This document shows positions 51,141 through 60,562 of a stretch of 64,000 nucleotides of DNA, piece by piece. Position 1 is the stretch's first letter. Every line of letters starts with the position of its first letter. The notes below the pieces were generated by a model. That model was not told where the DNA came from. It did no database searches and saw only the letters and a list, made by a program, of their open reading frames with translations. Source of the stretch: Siccirubricoccus sp. G192 (lineage in GTDB: Bacteria > Pseudomonadota > Alphaproteobacteria > Acetobacterales > Acetobacteraceae); NCBI RefSeq assembly GCF_019084075.1, contig NZ_JAHREN010000001.1, positions 1,833,501 through 1,897,500 on the forward strand, given 5' to 3'. The position numbers and the translations under genes were made by a program.

Positions 51141-54096
51141 ATGCTGCTCAAGCGATCGGATGGCCGGGCCGCGAAACAGCGCCTCGCCTCCGCCTATCAG
51201 GGCCTGTCGGGCGGCGGGCTGGACCGCCGCGGCTTCCTGCGCCAGGCCGGGCTCGGCGGCGCCGGGCTGGCGGCGCTGGGCGGCATCGGCCCCGGCGCGG
51301 TGCGGCCGGCGGCGGCCGGGCCGACCAATTTCGGCGCGCCGATCGAGCGGCGGAAGAATGTCTGCACCCATTGCTCGGTCGGCTGCACCGTCATCGCCGA
51401 GGTGCAGGAGGGCGTCTGGGTCGGCCAGGAACCCGCCTGGGAATCGCCCCTCAACCGCGGCACGCATTGCGCCAAGGGCGCCTCGGTGCGGGAGCTGGTG
51501 CATGGCGACCGCCGGCTGAAATACCCGATGAAGCTGGTCGGCGGCGAATGGCGCCGCATCGGCTGGGACCAGGCGCTGGACGAGATCGCCGACAAGCTGA
51601 TGGCGGTGCGCCAGGCCTCCGGCCCGGATTCGGTCTTCTGGCTCGGCAGCGCCAAGATGTCGAACGAGGGCTCCTACCTGTTCCGCAAGCTCGGCGCCTT
51701 CTGGGGCACCAACAACACCGACCACCAGGCCCGCATCTGCCATTCCACCACCGTCGCCGGCGTCGCCAATACCTGGGGCTACGGCGCGATGACGAACAGC
51801 TACAACGACATCCGCAACAGCCGCACCCTGGTCGTCATGGGCGGCAACCCGGCCGAGGCGCATCCGGTCTCGCTGCAGCACCTGCTGAGCGGCAAGGAGA
51901 CCAACCGGGCGCATCTGATCGTCATCGACCCGCGCTTCACCCGCACCGCCGCGCATGCCACGGAATATGTCCGCATGCGCCCGGGCACCGACATCCCCAT
52001 CATCTGGGGCCTGCTCTGGCACGTCTTCCAGAATGGCTGGGAGGACAAGGAGTTCATCCGCCAGCGGGTCTACGGCATGGAGGAGGTCCGCAAGGAGGTC
52101 GCGAAGTGGAACCCCCCGGGAGGTTGAGCGGGTCACCGGCATTCCCGAGGCGCAGCTCCGCAAGGTGGCCGAGACTTTCGCCACGCAGAAGCCCGCCACC
52201 CTGATCTGGTGCATGGGCGCGACCCAGCACACGGTCGGCACCGCCAATGTGCGCGCCTTCTGCATCCTGCTGCTGGCCACCGGCAATGTCGGCGGCAACG
52301 GCAACGGCGCCAATATCTTCCGCGGCCATTGCAACGTGCAGGGCGCGACGGATGTGGGCCTCGATGTGGTGACGCTGCCCTTCTATTACGGGCTGGACGA
52401 GAATGCCTGGCGGCACTGGTGCCGGGTCTGGGACGTCCCCTTCGAGAGCATGGCGGCGCGCTTCGACACGCCCCAGATGATGGGCGTGCCCGGCATCCCC
52501 ACCACCCGCTACTTCGACGCGGTGCAGATGCCCGGCCAGGGCGCGAAGCGCGAGGGCGACGAGAACTATCTCCAGCAGCGCGACAGCCTGAAGGCCATGG
52601 TGGTCTTCGGCCATGGCGGCAATACCGTGACCCGCATGCCGGAAGCGGCTAAGGGGCTGGAGAAGCTCGACCTGCTGGTGGTGGCCGACCCGCATCCCAC
52701 CACCTTCGCGGTGCTGGCGAACCGGCGCGAGAACACCTACCTGCTGCCGATCTGCACGCAGTTCGAGACCAGCGGCAGCCGCACCGCCTCCAACCGCTCG
52801 CTGCAATGGGGCAGCAAGGTGGTGGAGCCGATCTTCGAATCGAAGGACGACTACGAGGCGATGTACCGCCTGGCCGGGGCGCTGGACCGCGCGGCGGAGC
52901 GGCGCGCCATGCCGGTGCGCTTCCAGGCGGAGCTGTTCAAGCATATCGAGGTGCAGGGGCAGCAGCCCTCGGCCGAGAGCATCCTGCGCGAGATCAACCG
53001 CGGCTCCTGGAGCACGGGCTATAGCGGCCAGTCGCCGGAACGCCTCAAGCTGCACATGGCGAACCAGCAGCATTTCGACCTGGTGAGCCTCCGCGGCAAG
53101 GAAGGCACGCCGGTGGCGGGCGATTTCTACGGCCTGCCCTGGCCCTGCTGGGGCACGCCGGAGATGAAGCATCCCGGCACCCACATCCTCTACAACACCA
53201 ACCTGCATGTGAAGGACGGCGGCGGCACCTTCCGCGCCCGCTTCGGCGTGGAGCGCAACGGCGAGACGCTGCTGGCCGAGGGCAGTTGGCCCAAGGGGTC
53301 CGAGATCGAGGACGGCTACCCGGAATTCACCGTGGCGGTGCTGAAGCGGCTCGGCTGGTTCGACGAGTTGACGGCGCCCGAGAAGGCCAGCCTGGAGCAC
53401 CATTTCGGCGCCAATATCGACCGCGCGAGCTGGTCCACCGACCTTTCCGGCGGCATCATCCGGGTGGCGATGGAGCATGGCTGCATGCATTACGGCAACG
53501 GCAAGGCCCGGGCCAATGCCTGGAACCTGCCGGACCCGGTGCCGGTGCACCGCGAGCCGATCTACACGCCGCGCACCGACCTCATCGCGCAATACCCGAC
53601 GCTGCCGGACCGGCGCGGCTTCCGCCTGCCGCATCTCGGGCAGAGCGTGCAGGCGCGCTCCAATACGGTGGGCCGCGACTTCCCCATCGTGCTGACCACC
53701 GGCCGGCTGGTGGAATACGAGGGCGGCGGCGAGGAGACGCGTTCCAACAAATGGCTGGCCGAGTTGCAGCAGGACATGTTCGTGGAGATCAATCCGGGCG
53801 ATGCGCAATCGCGCGGCATCCGCGACGGCCAATGGGTCTGGGTGACCGGGCCGGAAAGCAATAGCCGCGCCAGGGTGAAGGCGCTGGTGACGGAGCGGGT
53901 CGGGCCCGGCGTCGCCTTCATGCCCTTCCATTTCGGCGGCTGGTTCATGGGCGAGGACCTGCGGGGGAGGTATCCCACCGGCACCGACCCGATCGTGCTC
54001 GGCGAGAGCGCGAACACCATCACCACCTATGGCTACGATCCCGTGACCTTCATGCAGGAAACCAAGGTCACTCTTTGTCAGATCAGGAGCGCCTGA
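51141..54096 (+). CDS. fdhA: formate dehydrogenase catalytic subunit, Cys-type (frameshifted)
   Basis: Molybdo- or tungstopterin subunit, about 985 residues, oxidising formate to CO2 at the periplasmic side. A Tat signal (LDRRGFLRQAGLGGAGLAAL) is followed by the [4Fe-4S] cysteines C75, C78, C82 and C110 (VCTHCSVGCTV ... THCAKGA) and by C200 in ARICHSTTVAG, the metal ligand, encoded by TGC and not by a selenocysteine TGA. The molybdopterin dinucleotide-binding domain is C-terminal (FPIVLTTGRLVEYEGGGEET). The frame changes at C6 52112-52117 (WNPPG to EVERVTGIPE). GGGAGGG precedes ATG 51141. It heads the fdhABC subunits. Confidence 0.92.
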
Positions 54097-54099
54097 CCA

Positions 54100-54148
54100 T
54101 GGCTGCGATCGAGAGGCGTCGCATGGCGCGGAGCGTGAATCGCAGCCA
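54100..54148. other. long-range hairpin between fdhA and fdhB
   Basis: TGGCTGCGAT (54100-54109) and ATCGCAGCCA (54139-54148) form a perfect 10-bp stem with a 29-nt loop, filling most of the 73-bp gap. It could stabilise or process the polycistronic mRNA to adjust subunit ratios. The fdhB ribosome site (GGAGGGAG) follows it. Confidence 0.5.
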
Positions 54149-54169
54149 CTCCCGGAGGGAGACACACTG

Positions 54170-54766
54170 ATGGCAAGGCTGAAATTCCTCTGCGACGCCG
54201 ACCGCTGCATCGAGTGCAACGCCTGCGTCACCGCCTGCAAGAACGAGAACGAGGTGCCCTGGGGCATCAACCGCCGCCGCGTGGTCACCATCAACGACGG
54301 CAAGCCGGGCGAGCGCTCCATCTCCATGGCCTGCATGCACTGCACCGACGCGCCCTGCGCCGCGGTCTGCCCGGTCTCCTGCTTCTACGGCACCGCGGAT
54401 GGGCTGGTGCTGCACGACAAGGACCTCTGCATCGGCTGCGGCTACTGCTTCTACGCCTGCCCCTTCGGCGCGCCGCAATACCCGCGGGTGGGGAATTTCG
54501 GCGGCCGCGGCAAGATGGACAAGTGCACCTACTGCGCCGGCGGGCCGCAGGCCGACAACTCGGCGGTGGAATACGCGCAATACGGCGCCAACCGCCTGGC
54601 CGAGGGCAAGCTGCCGCTCTGCGCCGAGATGTGCTCGACCAAGGCGCTGCTGGCCGGGGATGGCGAGATCATCGCCGCCATCTACAAGGAACGGGTGCAG
54701 CGCCGCGGCTATGGCTCCGGCGCCTGGGGCTGGCGCACCGCCTACAAGGAGGGCCTGGCCGTATGA
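54170..54766 (+). CDS. fdhB: formate dehydrogenase iron-sulfur subunit
   Basis: A 198-residue electron-transfer subunit with four [4Fe-4S] cysteine sets: CIECNACVTACKNE, CMHCTDAPCAAVCPVSC, CIGCGYCFYACPFGAP and CTYC with CAEMCSTKAL. It carries electrons from FdhA to the cytochrome b subunit. No Tat leader, so it probably travels with FdhA. The stop overlaps the fdhC start. Confidence 0.94.
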   Translation: MARLKFLCDADRCIECNACVTACKNENEVPWGINRRRVVTINDGKPGERSISMACMHCTDAPCAAVCPVSCFYGTADGLVLHDKDLCIGCGYCFYACPFGAPQYPRVGNFGGRGKMDKCTYCAGGPQADNSAVEYAQYGANRLAEGKLPLCAEMCSTKALLAGDGEIIAAIYKERVQRRGYGSGAWGWRTAYKEGLAV

Positions 54767-55953
54767 TGCGCCGCATCCTGCCCCTCGCCCTGCTGCTGCT
54801 GGCAGCGCCGGCCACCGCCCAGGACCGTTCCCCGGGCCTCTCCGGCAATCTCCCGGCCGGGGCGCCGGAAGTGCAGGCGCCGGTGCCGGAAGTGGGCGAT
54901 GGTCGCGGCGGCCAGCCCGCCGGCCAGCCCCCCGCCACCACCGAGCAGGCGCCGCCGACCGGCGCGCCCGCGCCCGCCGTGGCCCCCGTCGCGCCGGCGG
55001 CACAGCCCGCGCGCCCGGCGCCGGCCACCGATGCCTTGCGCGGAGAGATCTCGGCCGAGGAGCTGGGATTGCAGCGCGCCCTGCAGGGCGGCCGCATCGA
55101 GGGCCGCATCACCATCCCGGACCGCCAGGCGGCCAGCCTGATCCAGCCCGAGGGCAGGGAGTGGCGCGTCTTCCACAACCGCACCCTGGCCTGGACCGGC
55201 GGCATCGCCGTGCTCGGCATGCTGGGCGTGCTGGCGCTGTTCTACCTGGTGCGCGGCCGCATCCGCATCGAGTCCGGCTGGTCCGGCCGCAGCCTGCTGC
55301 GCTTCGACCTGCTGGAGCGGGCGAACCACTGGATGGTGGCGAGCAGCTTCATCGTCCTGGCGCTCTCCGGCCTGAACCTCACCTTCGGCCGCTACCTGCT
55401 GCTGCCGCTGATCGGGCCGGAAGCCTTCACCGCGCTGAGCCATTACGGGAAGCTGGCGCATAACTTCCTGGCCTTCCCCTTCACCCTCGGACTGGTGGTG
55501 ATGCTGCTGCTCTGGGTCAGGGACAATCTGCCGAACCGCATCGACCTTGCCTGGCTCCGCGCCGGCGGCGGCTTCCTGGGCCGCGGGCATCCGGCCGCGG
55601 AGCGGTTCAATGCCGGGCAGAAGCTGGTCTTCTGGATCACCGTGCTGGGTGGCGGGCTGGTCGCCGCCTCGGGCTTTGTGCTGCTCTTCCCCTTCGCCGT
55701 CACCGATATCGGCGGCATGCAGTGGGCGCAACGCATCCACGGGATCCTCTCCGTGCTGATGATCGCGGCCATGCTGGGGCATATCTATATCGGCACGCTC
55801 GGCACCGAAGGCGCCTATGAGGCGATGGGCAGCGGCCGGGTGGACTACAATTACGCCAAGGAGCATCACAGCCTGTGGGTGGACGAGGAACTGGCCAAGG
55901 CCCGCGAGACGGTGGCGCCCCCCGGCGGCGCCAGGGTGGCGGGGGCGGATTAG
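54763..55953 (+). CDS. fdhC: formate dehydrogenase cytochrome b subunit
   Basis: Membrane anchor that passes electrons to quinone. The 396-residue protein has a signal peptide (MRRILPLALLLLAAPATAQ), a long Pro/Ala/Gln-rich periplasmic linker to about residue 90, and a FdnI-like core with four or five membrane helices. Candidate haem b histidines are H in ERANHWMVASSFIV, SHYGKLAHNFLAF and RIHGILSV with GHIYIGTLG. A start at 54763 (ATGA overlap) or 54766 is possible. The end has the family motif AKEHHSLWVDEELAK. Confidence 0.93.
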   Translation: MMRRILPLALLLLAAPATAQDRSPGLSGNLPAGAPEVQAPVPEVGDGRGGQPAGQPPATTEQAPPTGAPAPAVAPVAPAAQPARPAPATDALRGEISAEELGLQRALQGGRIEGRITIPDRQAASLIQPEGREWRVFHNRTLAWTGGIAVLGMLGVLALFYLVRGRIRIESGWSGRSLLRFDLLERANHWMVASSFIVLALSGLNLTFGRYLLLPLIGPEAFTALSHYGKLAHNFLAFPFTLGLVVMLLLWVRDNLPNRIDLAWLRAGGGFLGRGHPAAERFNAGQKLVFWITVLGGGLVAASGFVLLFPFAVTDIGGMQWAQRIHGILSVLMIAAMLGHIYIGTLGTEGAYEAMGSGRVDYNYAKEHHSLWVDEELAKARETVAPPGGARVAGAD

Positions 55954-56017
55954 CCCGCGATTGTCCCGGGTGGAAACACCCAGGACGTGAATCGCTGGCT
56001 CAACAAGGGCCAGAGCC

Positions 56018-56524
56018 ATGCGGCTGATCGGCCTCGCCGGCTGGAGCGGGGCCGGGAAGACCACCCTGCTGGTCCGGCTGATCCCCTGCCTGGCCGGGCG
56101 CGGGGTGGGGGTTTCCACCATCAAGCACGCGCACCACGCCTTCGATGTGGACCGGCCGGGCAAGGATTCCTGGGAACACCGCCAGGCCGGGGCGCGGCAG
56201 GTGCTGGTCGGCTCCGCGCTCCGCTGGGCGCTGATGACCGAGCTGCGCGGGGCGCCGGAGCCCGATCTCCGTTTCCTGCTCTCCCGCCTCTCGCCGGTCG
56301 ATCTGGTGATCGTGGAGGGGTTCAAGCGGGACGCCCACCCGAAGATCGAGGTGCATCGCGGCGCCAATGGCAAGCCCTGGCGCCACCCGGAGGACCCCGC
56401 CATCGCCGCCATCGCCAGCGATACCCGCCCCATTGGCACGGATCTGCCCTGGGCGCATCTGGACGATGTGGAGCGGATCGCCGATCTGGTGCTGCGATAC
56501 GCGGTGGACAGCACGGAATTCTAG
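56018..56524 (+). CDS. mobB: molybdopterin-guanine dinucleotide biosynthesis protein B
   Basis: GTP-binding helper of Mo-cofactor guanylation, 168 residues. Walker A is GWSGAGKTTL; STIKHAHHAFDVDRPGKDSW and VDLVIVEGFKRDAHPKIEVH are the family's conserved segments. Sits 64 bp after fdhC and 12 bp before moeA, so it likely supplies cofactor to this enzyme. Confidence 0.94.
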   Translation: MRLIGLAGWSGAGKTTLLVRLIPCLAGRGVGVSTIKHAHHAFDVDRPGKDSWEHRQAGARQVLVGSALRWALMTELRGAPEPDLRFLLSRLSPVDLVIVEGFKRDAHPKIEVHRGANGKPWRHPEDPAIAAIASDTRPIGTDLPWAHLDDVERIADLVLRYAVDSTEF

Positions 56525-56536
56525 GGGCGCTCGATC

Positions 56537-57796
56537 ATGGCGCAGCTATCGGACGACTGCTTCGCCTTCGGCGGGCCGCTGCTCTCGGTGGAGGCGGCGG
56601 CGGGGCTGATCGCCGCGCGCATTCCGCCGCTCGGCGGCGCGGAGGAGGTGCCGCTCGGCGCCGCCACCGGCCGGGTGCTGGCGCGGGACCTGCGGGCGCC
56701 GCTGCCGCTGCCGCCCTTCTTCAACGCCGCGGTGGATGGCTATGCCTTCCGCCATGCCGATCTTCGGTCCGGTGCCGGGCCCGATGCGCCAACCCCCCTG
56801 CAACTCGGCGGCCGCGTGGCGGCGGGCCAGGCGGCGGCGGCGCTGCGGCCGGGCGAGGCGGCGCGCATCTTCACTGGCGCCCCCATGCCGCCCGGCGCCG
56901 ATACCGTGCTGATGCAGGAGGATGCCCTGCTGGAGGCCGGCGCGGTGCTGGTGCCGCCGGGGCTGACGCGCGGCGCCAATGCCCGCCCGGCCGGCGAGGA
57001 CGTGGCGCAGGGCGCCCTGGCGCTGGCCGCCGGGCGGCGGCTCCGGGCGCCCGAGATCGGCCTGGCCGCGGCGCTCGGCCAGGCGCGGCTGCCGGTGGCG
57101 CCGCTGGTCCGGGTCGGCGTCTTCTCCACCGGGGATGAGCTGGCCTCGCCGGGCCAGGCGCTCGGCTCGGCCCAGACCTATGACAGCAACCGCTTCACCC
57201 TGCTGGCGCTGCTCGCCGGGCTGCCGGTGGCGGCGAGCGACCTCGGCATCCTGCCGGACCGCGCCGAGGCGACGGCGGCGGCGCTGCGGCAGGCGGCGGG
57301 CTCGCATGACCTGCTGCTGACCTCGGGCGGCGTCTCGACCGGGGAGGAGGACCATGTGCGCGCCGCCATCGAGGCGGGCGGGCGGCTGGTCTTCTGGCGC
57401 CTGGCGGTGAAGCCCGGCCGGCCGGCGGCGATGGGGGTGGTGGGGGGGCACGCCGGTGGTCGGCCTGCCCGGCAACCCGGTGGCGGCGGTGGTGACCTTC
57501 CTGCACTTGGCCCGGCCGCTGGTGCTGCGCCTGGCCGGCGCGGCGCCGGAGGCGCTGCCGCGCTTCCCGGCCCGGGCCGATTTCGCCTACCGCAAGAAGG
57601 CGGGGCGGCGCGAATACGTGCGGGTGCGGCTGCTGCCTGGCGCGGCGCTGCCGGTGGCGGCGAAATTCGCGCGCGAGGGGGCGGGGCTGCTTTCCTCCCT
57701 GACGGAGAGCGACGCCTTCGCCGATTGCCCGAGGATGTCACCGCCCTGGCGCCCGGCGACACCGTGCAGGTGCTGCCCTTCGCCGCGCTGTTCTAG
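56537..57796 (+). CDS. moeA: molybdopterin molybdenumtransferase (two frameshifts)
   Basis: Inserts molybdenum into adenylylated molybdopterin, about 419 residues. Domains in order: N-terminal FFNAAVDGYAFR, RIFTGAPMPPGADTVLMQED, GANARPAGEDVAQGA, then the MPT-binding SGGVSTGEEDHV and, after the first frame change, GLPGNPVAAVVTFL. Frame changes occur at G7 57442-57448 and near 57725, where CGATTGCCC appears to have lost a base before LPEDVTALAPGDTVQVLPF; the second is not in a homopolymer. Ends at TAG 57796. Confidence 0.87.
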   Translation: MAQLSDDCFAFGGPLLSVEAAAGLIAARIPPLGGAEEVPLGAATGRVLARDLRAPLPLPPFFNAAVDGYAFRHADLRSGAGPDAPTPLQLGGRVAAGQAAAALRPGEAARIFTGAPMPPGADTVLMQEDALLEAGAVLVPPGLTRGANARPAGEDVAQGALALAAGRRLRAPEIGLAAALGQARLPVAPLVRVGVFSTGDELASPGQALGSAQTYDSNRFTLLALLAGLPVAASDLGILPDRAEATAAALRQAAGSHDLLLTSGGVSTGEEDHVRAAIEAGGRLVFWRLAVKPGRPAAMGVVGGHAGGRPARQPGGGGGDLPALGPAAGAAPGRRGAGGAAALPGPGRFRLPQEGGAARIRAGAAAAWRGAAGGGEIRARGGGAAFLPDGERRLRRLPEDVTALAPGDTVQVLPFAALF

Positions 57797-57804
57797 GAGG
57801 CACC

Positions 57805-58560
57805 ATGTCCGAGCATCTCCGCACCAGCCTGGAGGGTGGCGTGCTGACGCTGCGCCTCGATCGGCCGGCGAAGAAGAACGCGCTGACCCGCGCGATGTAT
57901 GGCGCCCTCTCGGCCGGGCTGGCGATGGCAGCGCGCGACGATGCCGTGCGGGTGGTGCTGCTGGCCGGCGGCGCGGATTTCACCGCCGGCAACGACATCG
58001 GCGATTTCGCCGGCCCGGCCGAGGGCGTGCCGCGCGTCTCCGCCGCCTTCGACTTCCTGGAGGCGCTGGCGGGTTTCCCGAAGCCCCTGGTCGCCGCGCT
58101 GCGCGGCGTGGCGATCGGCGTCGGCACCACGCTGCTACTGCATTGCGATGCCGCGGTGGCGGCGCGCGATGCGCGGCTGCAGATGCCCTTCACCCGCCTG
58201 GGTGTCGTGCCGGAGGCAGGGTCGAGCCTGCTGCTGGGCGGCTTCCTCGGCCAGGCGCGGGCCTCCTGGCTGCTGCTGAGCGGGGAGCCGATGGATGGCG
58301 CCACGGCCGCCGCGGCGGGGCTCGTCACCCGCGCGGTGGAGGATGCGGAGGTGGAGGCCGCGGCCGCCGCCATGGCCGCGACCCTGGCCGCCCTGCCGCC
58401 CGGGGCCGTGGCGGAGACCAAGCGGCTGATCCGCGCCCCGCACCGCGCGGCGCTGGCCGCGAGCATGGCAGCGGAGCGGGAAGCCTTCGCGGCCCGGCTG
58501 AAGACCGCGGAGGCGCAGGCGATCTTCGCGGCCTTCCTGGCGAAATCCAGGGGCGGCTAG
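57805..58560 (+). CDS. enoyl-CoA hydratase/isomerase family protein
   Basis: Crotonase-fold enzyme of 251 residues acting on an acyl-CoA. Features: LDRPAKKNALTRAMYGAL, the oxyanion-hole GGADFTAGNDIGDF and GVAIGVGTTLLLHCD; PEAGSSLLLGGFLG carries the second catalytic-type Glu region, and the motif IGDF with E absent suggests isomerase-like rather than classical hydratase chemistry, which is uncertain. Eight bases after moeA and possibly read through from it, though metabolically unrelated. Confidence 0.88.
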   Translation: MSEHLRTSLEGGVLTLRLDRPAKKNALTRAMYGALSAGLAMAARDDAVRVVLLAGGADFTAGNDIGDFAGPAEGVPRVSAAFDFLEALAGFPKPLVAALRGVAIGVGTTLLLHCDAAVAARDARLQMPFTRLGVVPEAGSSLLLGGFLGQARASWLLLSGEPMDGATAAAAGLVTRAVEDAEVEAAAAAMAATLAALPPGAVAETKRLIRAPHRAALAASMAAEREAFAARLKTAEAQAIFAAFLAKSRGG

Positions 58561-58576
58561 GGCAGGGCAGCGTTGC

Positions 58577-59293
58577 TCACGGCCTATCCGCAGCGGGCTC
58601 CGGTGCGGCGCCGGCCGGCGCGAAGGGGCTGAGCACGAACCAGGAGCGGAAGGCGGCCACGTCCTGGCGCGAACCGTCGAGGCGCAGCCAACCCTCCCGC
58701 AGCGCCTGGTCGATGCTGACATGGCCGAGCCAGATCTGCGTCAGCACGCGCGGGCTGGCCGCGACGAAGAGGTCGACCTCGAAGCCCGGATCCCTGTAGC
58801 AGAGATCCACGGCATCGGGCTCGAAGACCAGCCACCAGCGCTGCCGCCGGGGCAGCGCGCCGGCCAGGTGGAACTCCGCCACGAACCGCCCGCCGCCGGG
58901 CCGGGCCCGGTTCGTCACGGTGCGGCGGATGTCCCACATCAGCAGGTCCGGATCGAGGTTCGCGGGCCCGGTCAGGTCATGGCGCATCCAGCGCTGCGCC
59001 CAGAGCCCCATCCGCTCGACGATCGGGAAGAGGTCGTGCCCGGCCGGCGTCAGGTGGTACTCCGATCCGCCATGGGCACTTGGCCGCCGCTCCACGATGC
59101 CGGCGAATTCCAGCTCCCTCAGGCGGCGCGCCAGGAGCGAGGAGGACATGCGCGGCACGCCGCGTTGCAGGTCGTTGAAGCGGGTGCTGCCGAGCAGCAG
59201 CTCGCGGATCACCAGCGGCGTCCACCGTTCCGCCAGGACCTCGGCGGCGATGGCGACGGGGCAGAACTGGCCGTATCCCCGCGTCTCGGTCAT
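58577..59293 (-). CDS. HxlR-family transcriptional regulator with SCP2-like C-terminus
   Basis: A 238-residue winged-helix regulator. The HxlR domain has FCPVAIAAEVLAERWTPLVI and RFNDLQRGVPRMSSSLLARR followed by LTPAGHDLFPIVERMGLWAQ. The extra C-terminal 110 residues (RWWLVFEPDAVDLCYRDPGF ... TQIWLGHVSIDQALREG) look like a sterol-carrier/SCP2-like ligand pocket. It is divergent from the acyl-CoA dehydrogenase gene, so it probably controls it in response to a lipid-like ligand (inference). Confidence 0.88.
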   Translation of the reverse strand: MTETRGYGQFCPVAIAAEVLAERWTPLVIRELLLGSTRFNDLQRGVPRMSSSLLARRLRELEFAGIVERRPSAHGGSEYHLTPAGHDLFPIVERMGLWAQRWMRHDLTGPANLDPDLLMWDIRRTVTNRARPGGGRFVAEFHLAGALPRRQRWWLVFEPDAVDLCYRDPGFEVDLFVAASPRVLTQIWLGHVSIDQALREGWLRLDGSRQDVAAFRSWFVLSPFAPAGAAPEPAADRP

Positions 59294-59403
59294 GCGGAAC
59301 CCTATCAGGGGCAGGGGGGGGCGCGCCACTTCACATATTGCAGTTGTTTCCCCGGCGCCCCGGGCCGAGCCTGCCGCGGCGGATCGAACCGGGAGCTACG
59401 GCC

Positions 59404-60533
59404 ATGAAGGGCAATCTCGACCTGCAAGCACTCGTGGAGGAGATCGGACCACGCTTCGCCGAGGGCGCGGCCGAGCGCGATGCCGGCGATGTCTTCGCCG
59501 CCGGCAATTACGACCTCCTCAAGCAACACAAGGTATTCTCCGCGCTGGTGCCGGCGGAGCTCGGCGGCGGGGGGCGAGCTACGGCGCCATGTGCGCCTTC
59601 CTCCGCCGCCTCGCGCATTTCTGCCCCTCGACGGCGCTCGCGCTTTCGATGCATCAGCACCTCGTCGCGGCGGCGGCCTACAACCACCGCAACGGCCGGC
59701 CTGGCCGGGCGCTGCTGGAGCGGGTCGCGGCGGGCGAGGTCGTGCTGGTCTCGACCGGCGCCGGCGACTGGATGGAGTCGAACGGCAGGGTGGAGCGCGC
59801 CGAGGGGGGCTTCCGGGTCAGCGCCAGGAAGCCGTTCTGCAGCGGCGCGCCGAGGGGCGGCGTGCTGGTCACCTCGGCCCCCTTCGAGGATCCGGCGGAG
59901 GGCTGGCAGGTCCTGCACTTCCCGGTGCCCTTCTCCGCGCCGGGGCTCTCGCTCGCCGATGACTGGCACACCCTCGGCATGCGGGCCACCGGATCGCAGA
60001 CGGTCGTCCTCGACGGGGTCTTCGTGCCGGAGGAGGCGATCGCCCTGCGGCGGCCGCGCGGCCGGTTCCACCCGGCCTGGAACGTCATCCTGACGGTGGC
60101 GATGCCGCTCATCATGTCGGTCTATGCCGGCCTGGCCGAGGCGGCGGCGGGGATCGGCCGGGAACAGGCGCGGCGGCGGCCGGGCGATCCCGTCCTGCCC
60201 TGCCTGCTCGGCGAGCTCGGCAACCACCTGACGATGGCGCAGCTCGCCGTGGACGACATGGTCCGGCTGGCGCGGGACCTCGACTTCACCATGGACCTGG
60301 AGCTGACCAGCGCGATCCTGACGCGCAAGACGATCGCCGCCGAGCATGTCCTGGCCACCGTCGAGAAGGCGCTGGAAGTGGCGGGCGGCGCCGGCTTCTA
60401 CCGCGGCCCCGGGCTCGAGCGCCTGCTGCGGGACGCGCATGGGGCGCAGTTCCACCCGCTGCCGGCCAGGCGCCAGCAGCGCTTCGCCGGCCGGGTCGTG
60501 CTCGGCCTCGATCCCATTGCGGAGGTCGCCTGA
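59404..60533 (+). CDS. acyl-CoA dehydrogenase family flavoprotein (frameshifted)
   Basis: About 376 residues. The N-terminal helical domain (VEEIGPRFAEGAAERDAGDV, FSALVPAELGGGG) joins, across G6 59569-59574, to YGAMCAFLRRLAHFCPSTAL and a flavin-contact region VSTGAGDWMESNG, then GMRATGSQTVVLDGVFVPEE and the helical end with GGAGFYRGPGLERLLRDAHG. The usual catalytic Glu cannot be placed confidently, so it may act like the flavin-monooxygenase/desulfurisation branch. Divergent from an HxlR regulator. Confidence 0.82.
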
Positions 60534-60562
60534 CGCCGGGCGGCGCGGAGGCGGCAGGAGGA

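Noticed and set aside
51738-51740. Selenocysteine formate dehydrogenase
   Set aside because: The metal-ligand codon is TGC (Cys), and no in-frame TGA with a following SECIS-like hairpin is present.
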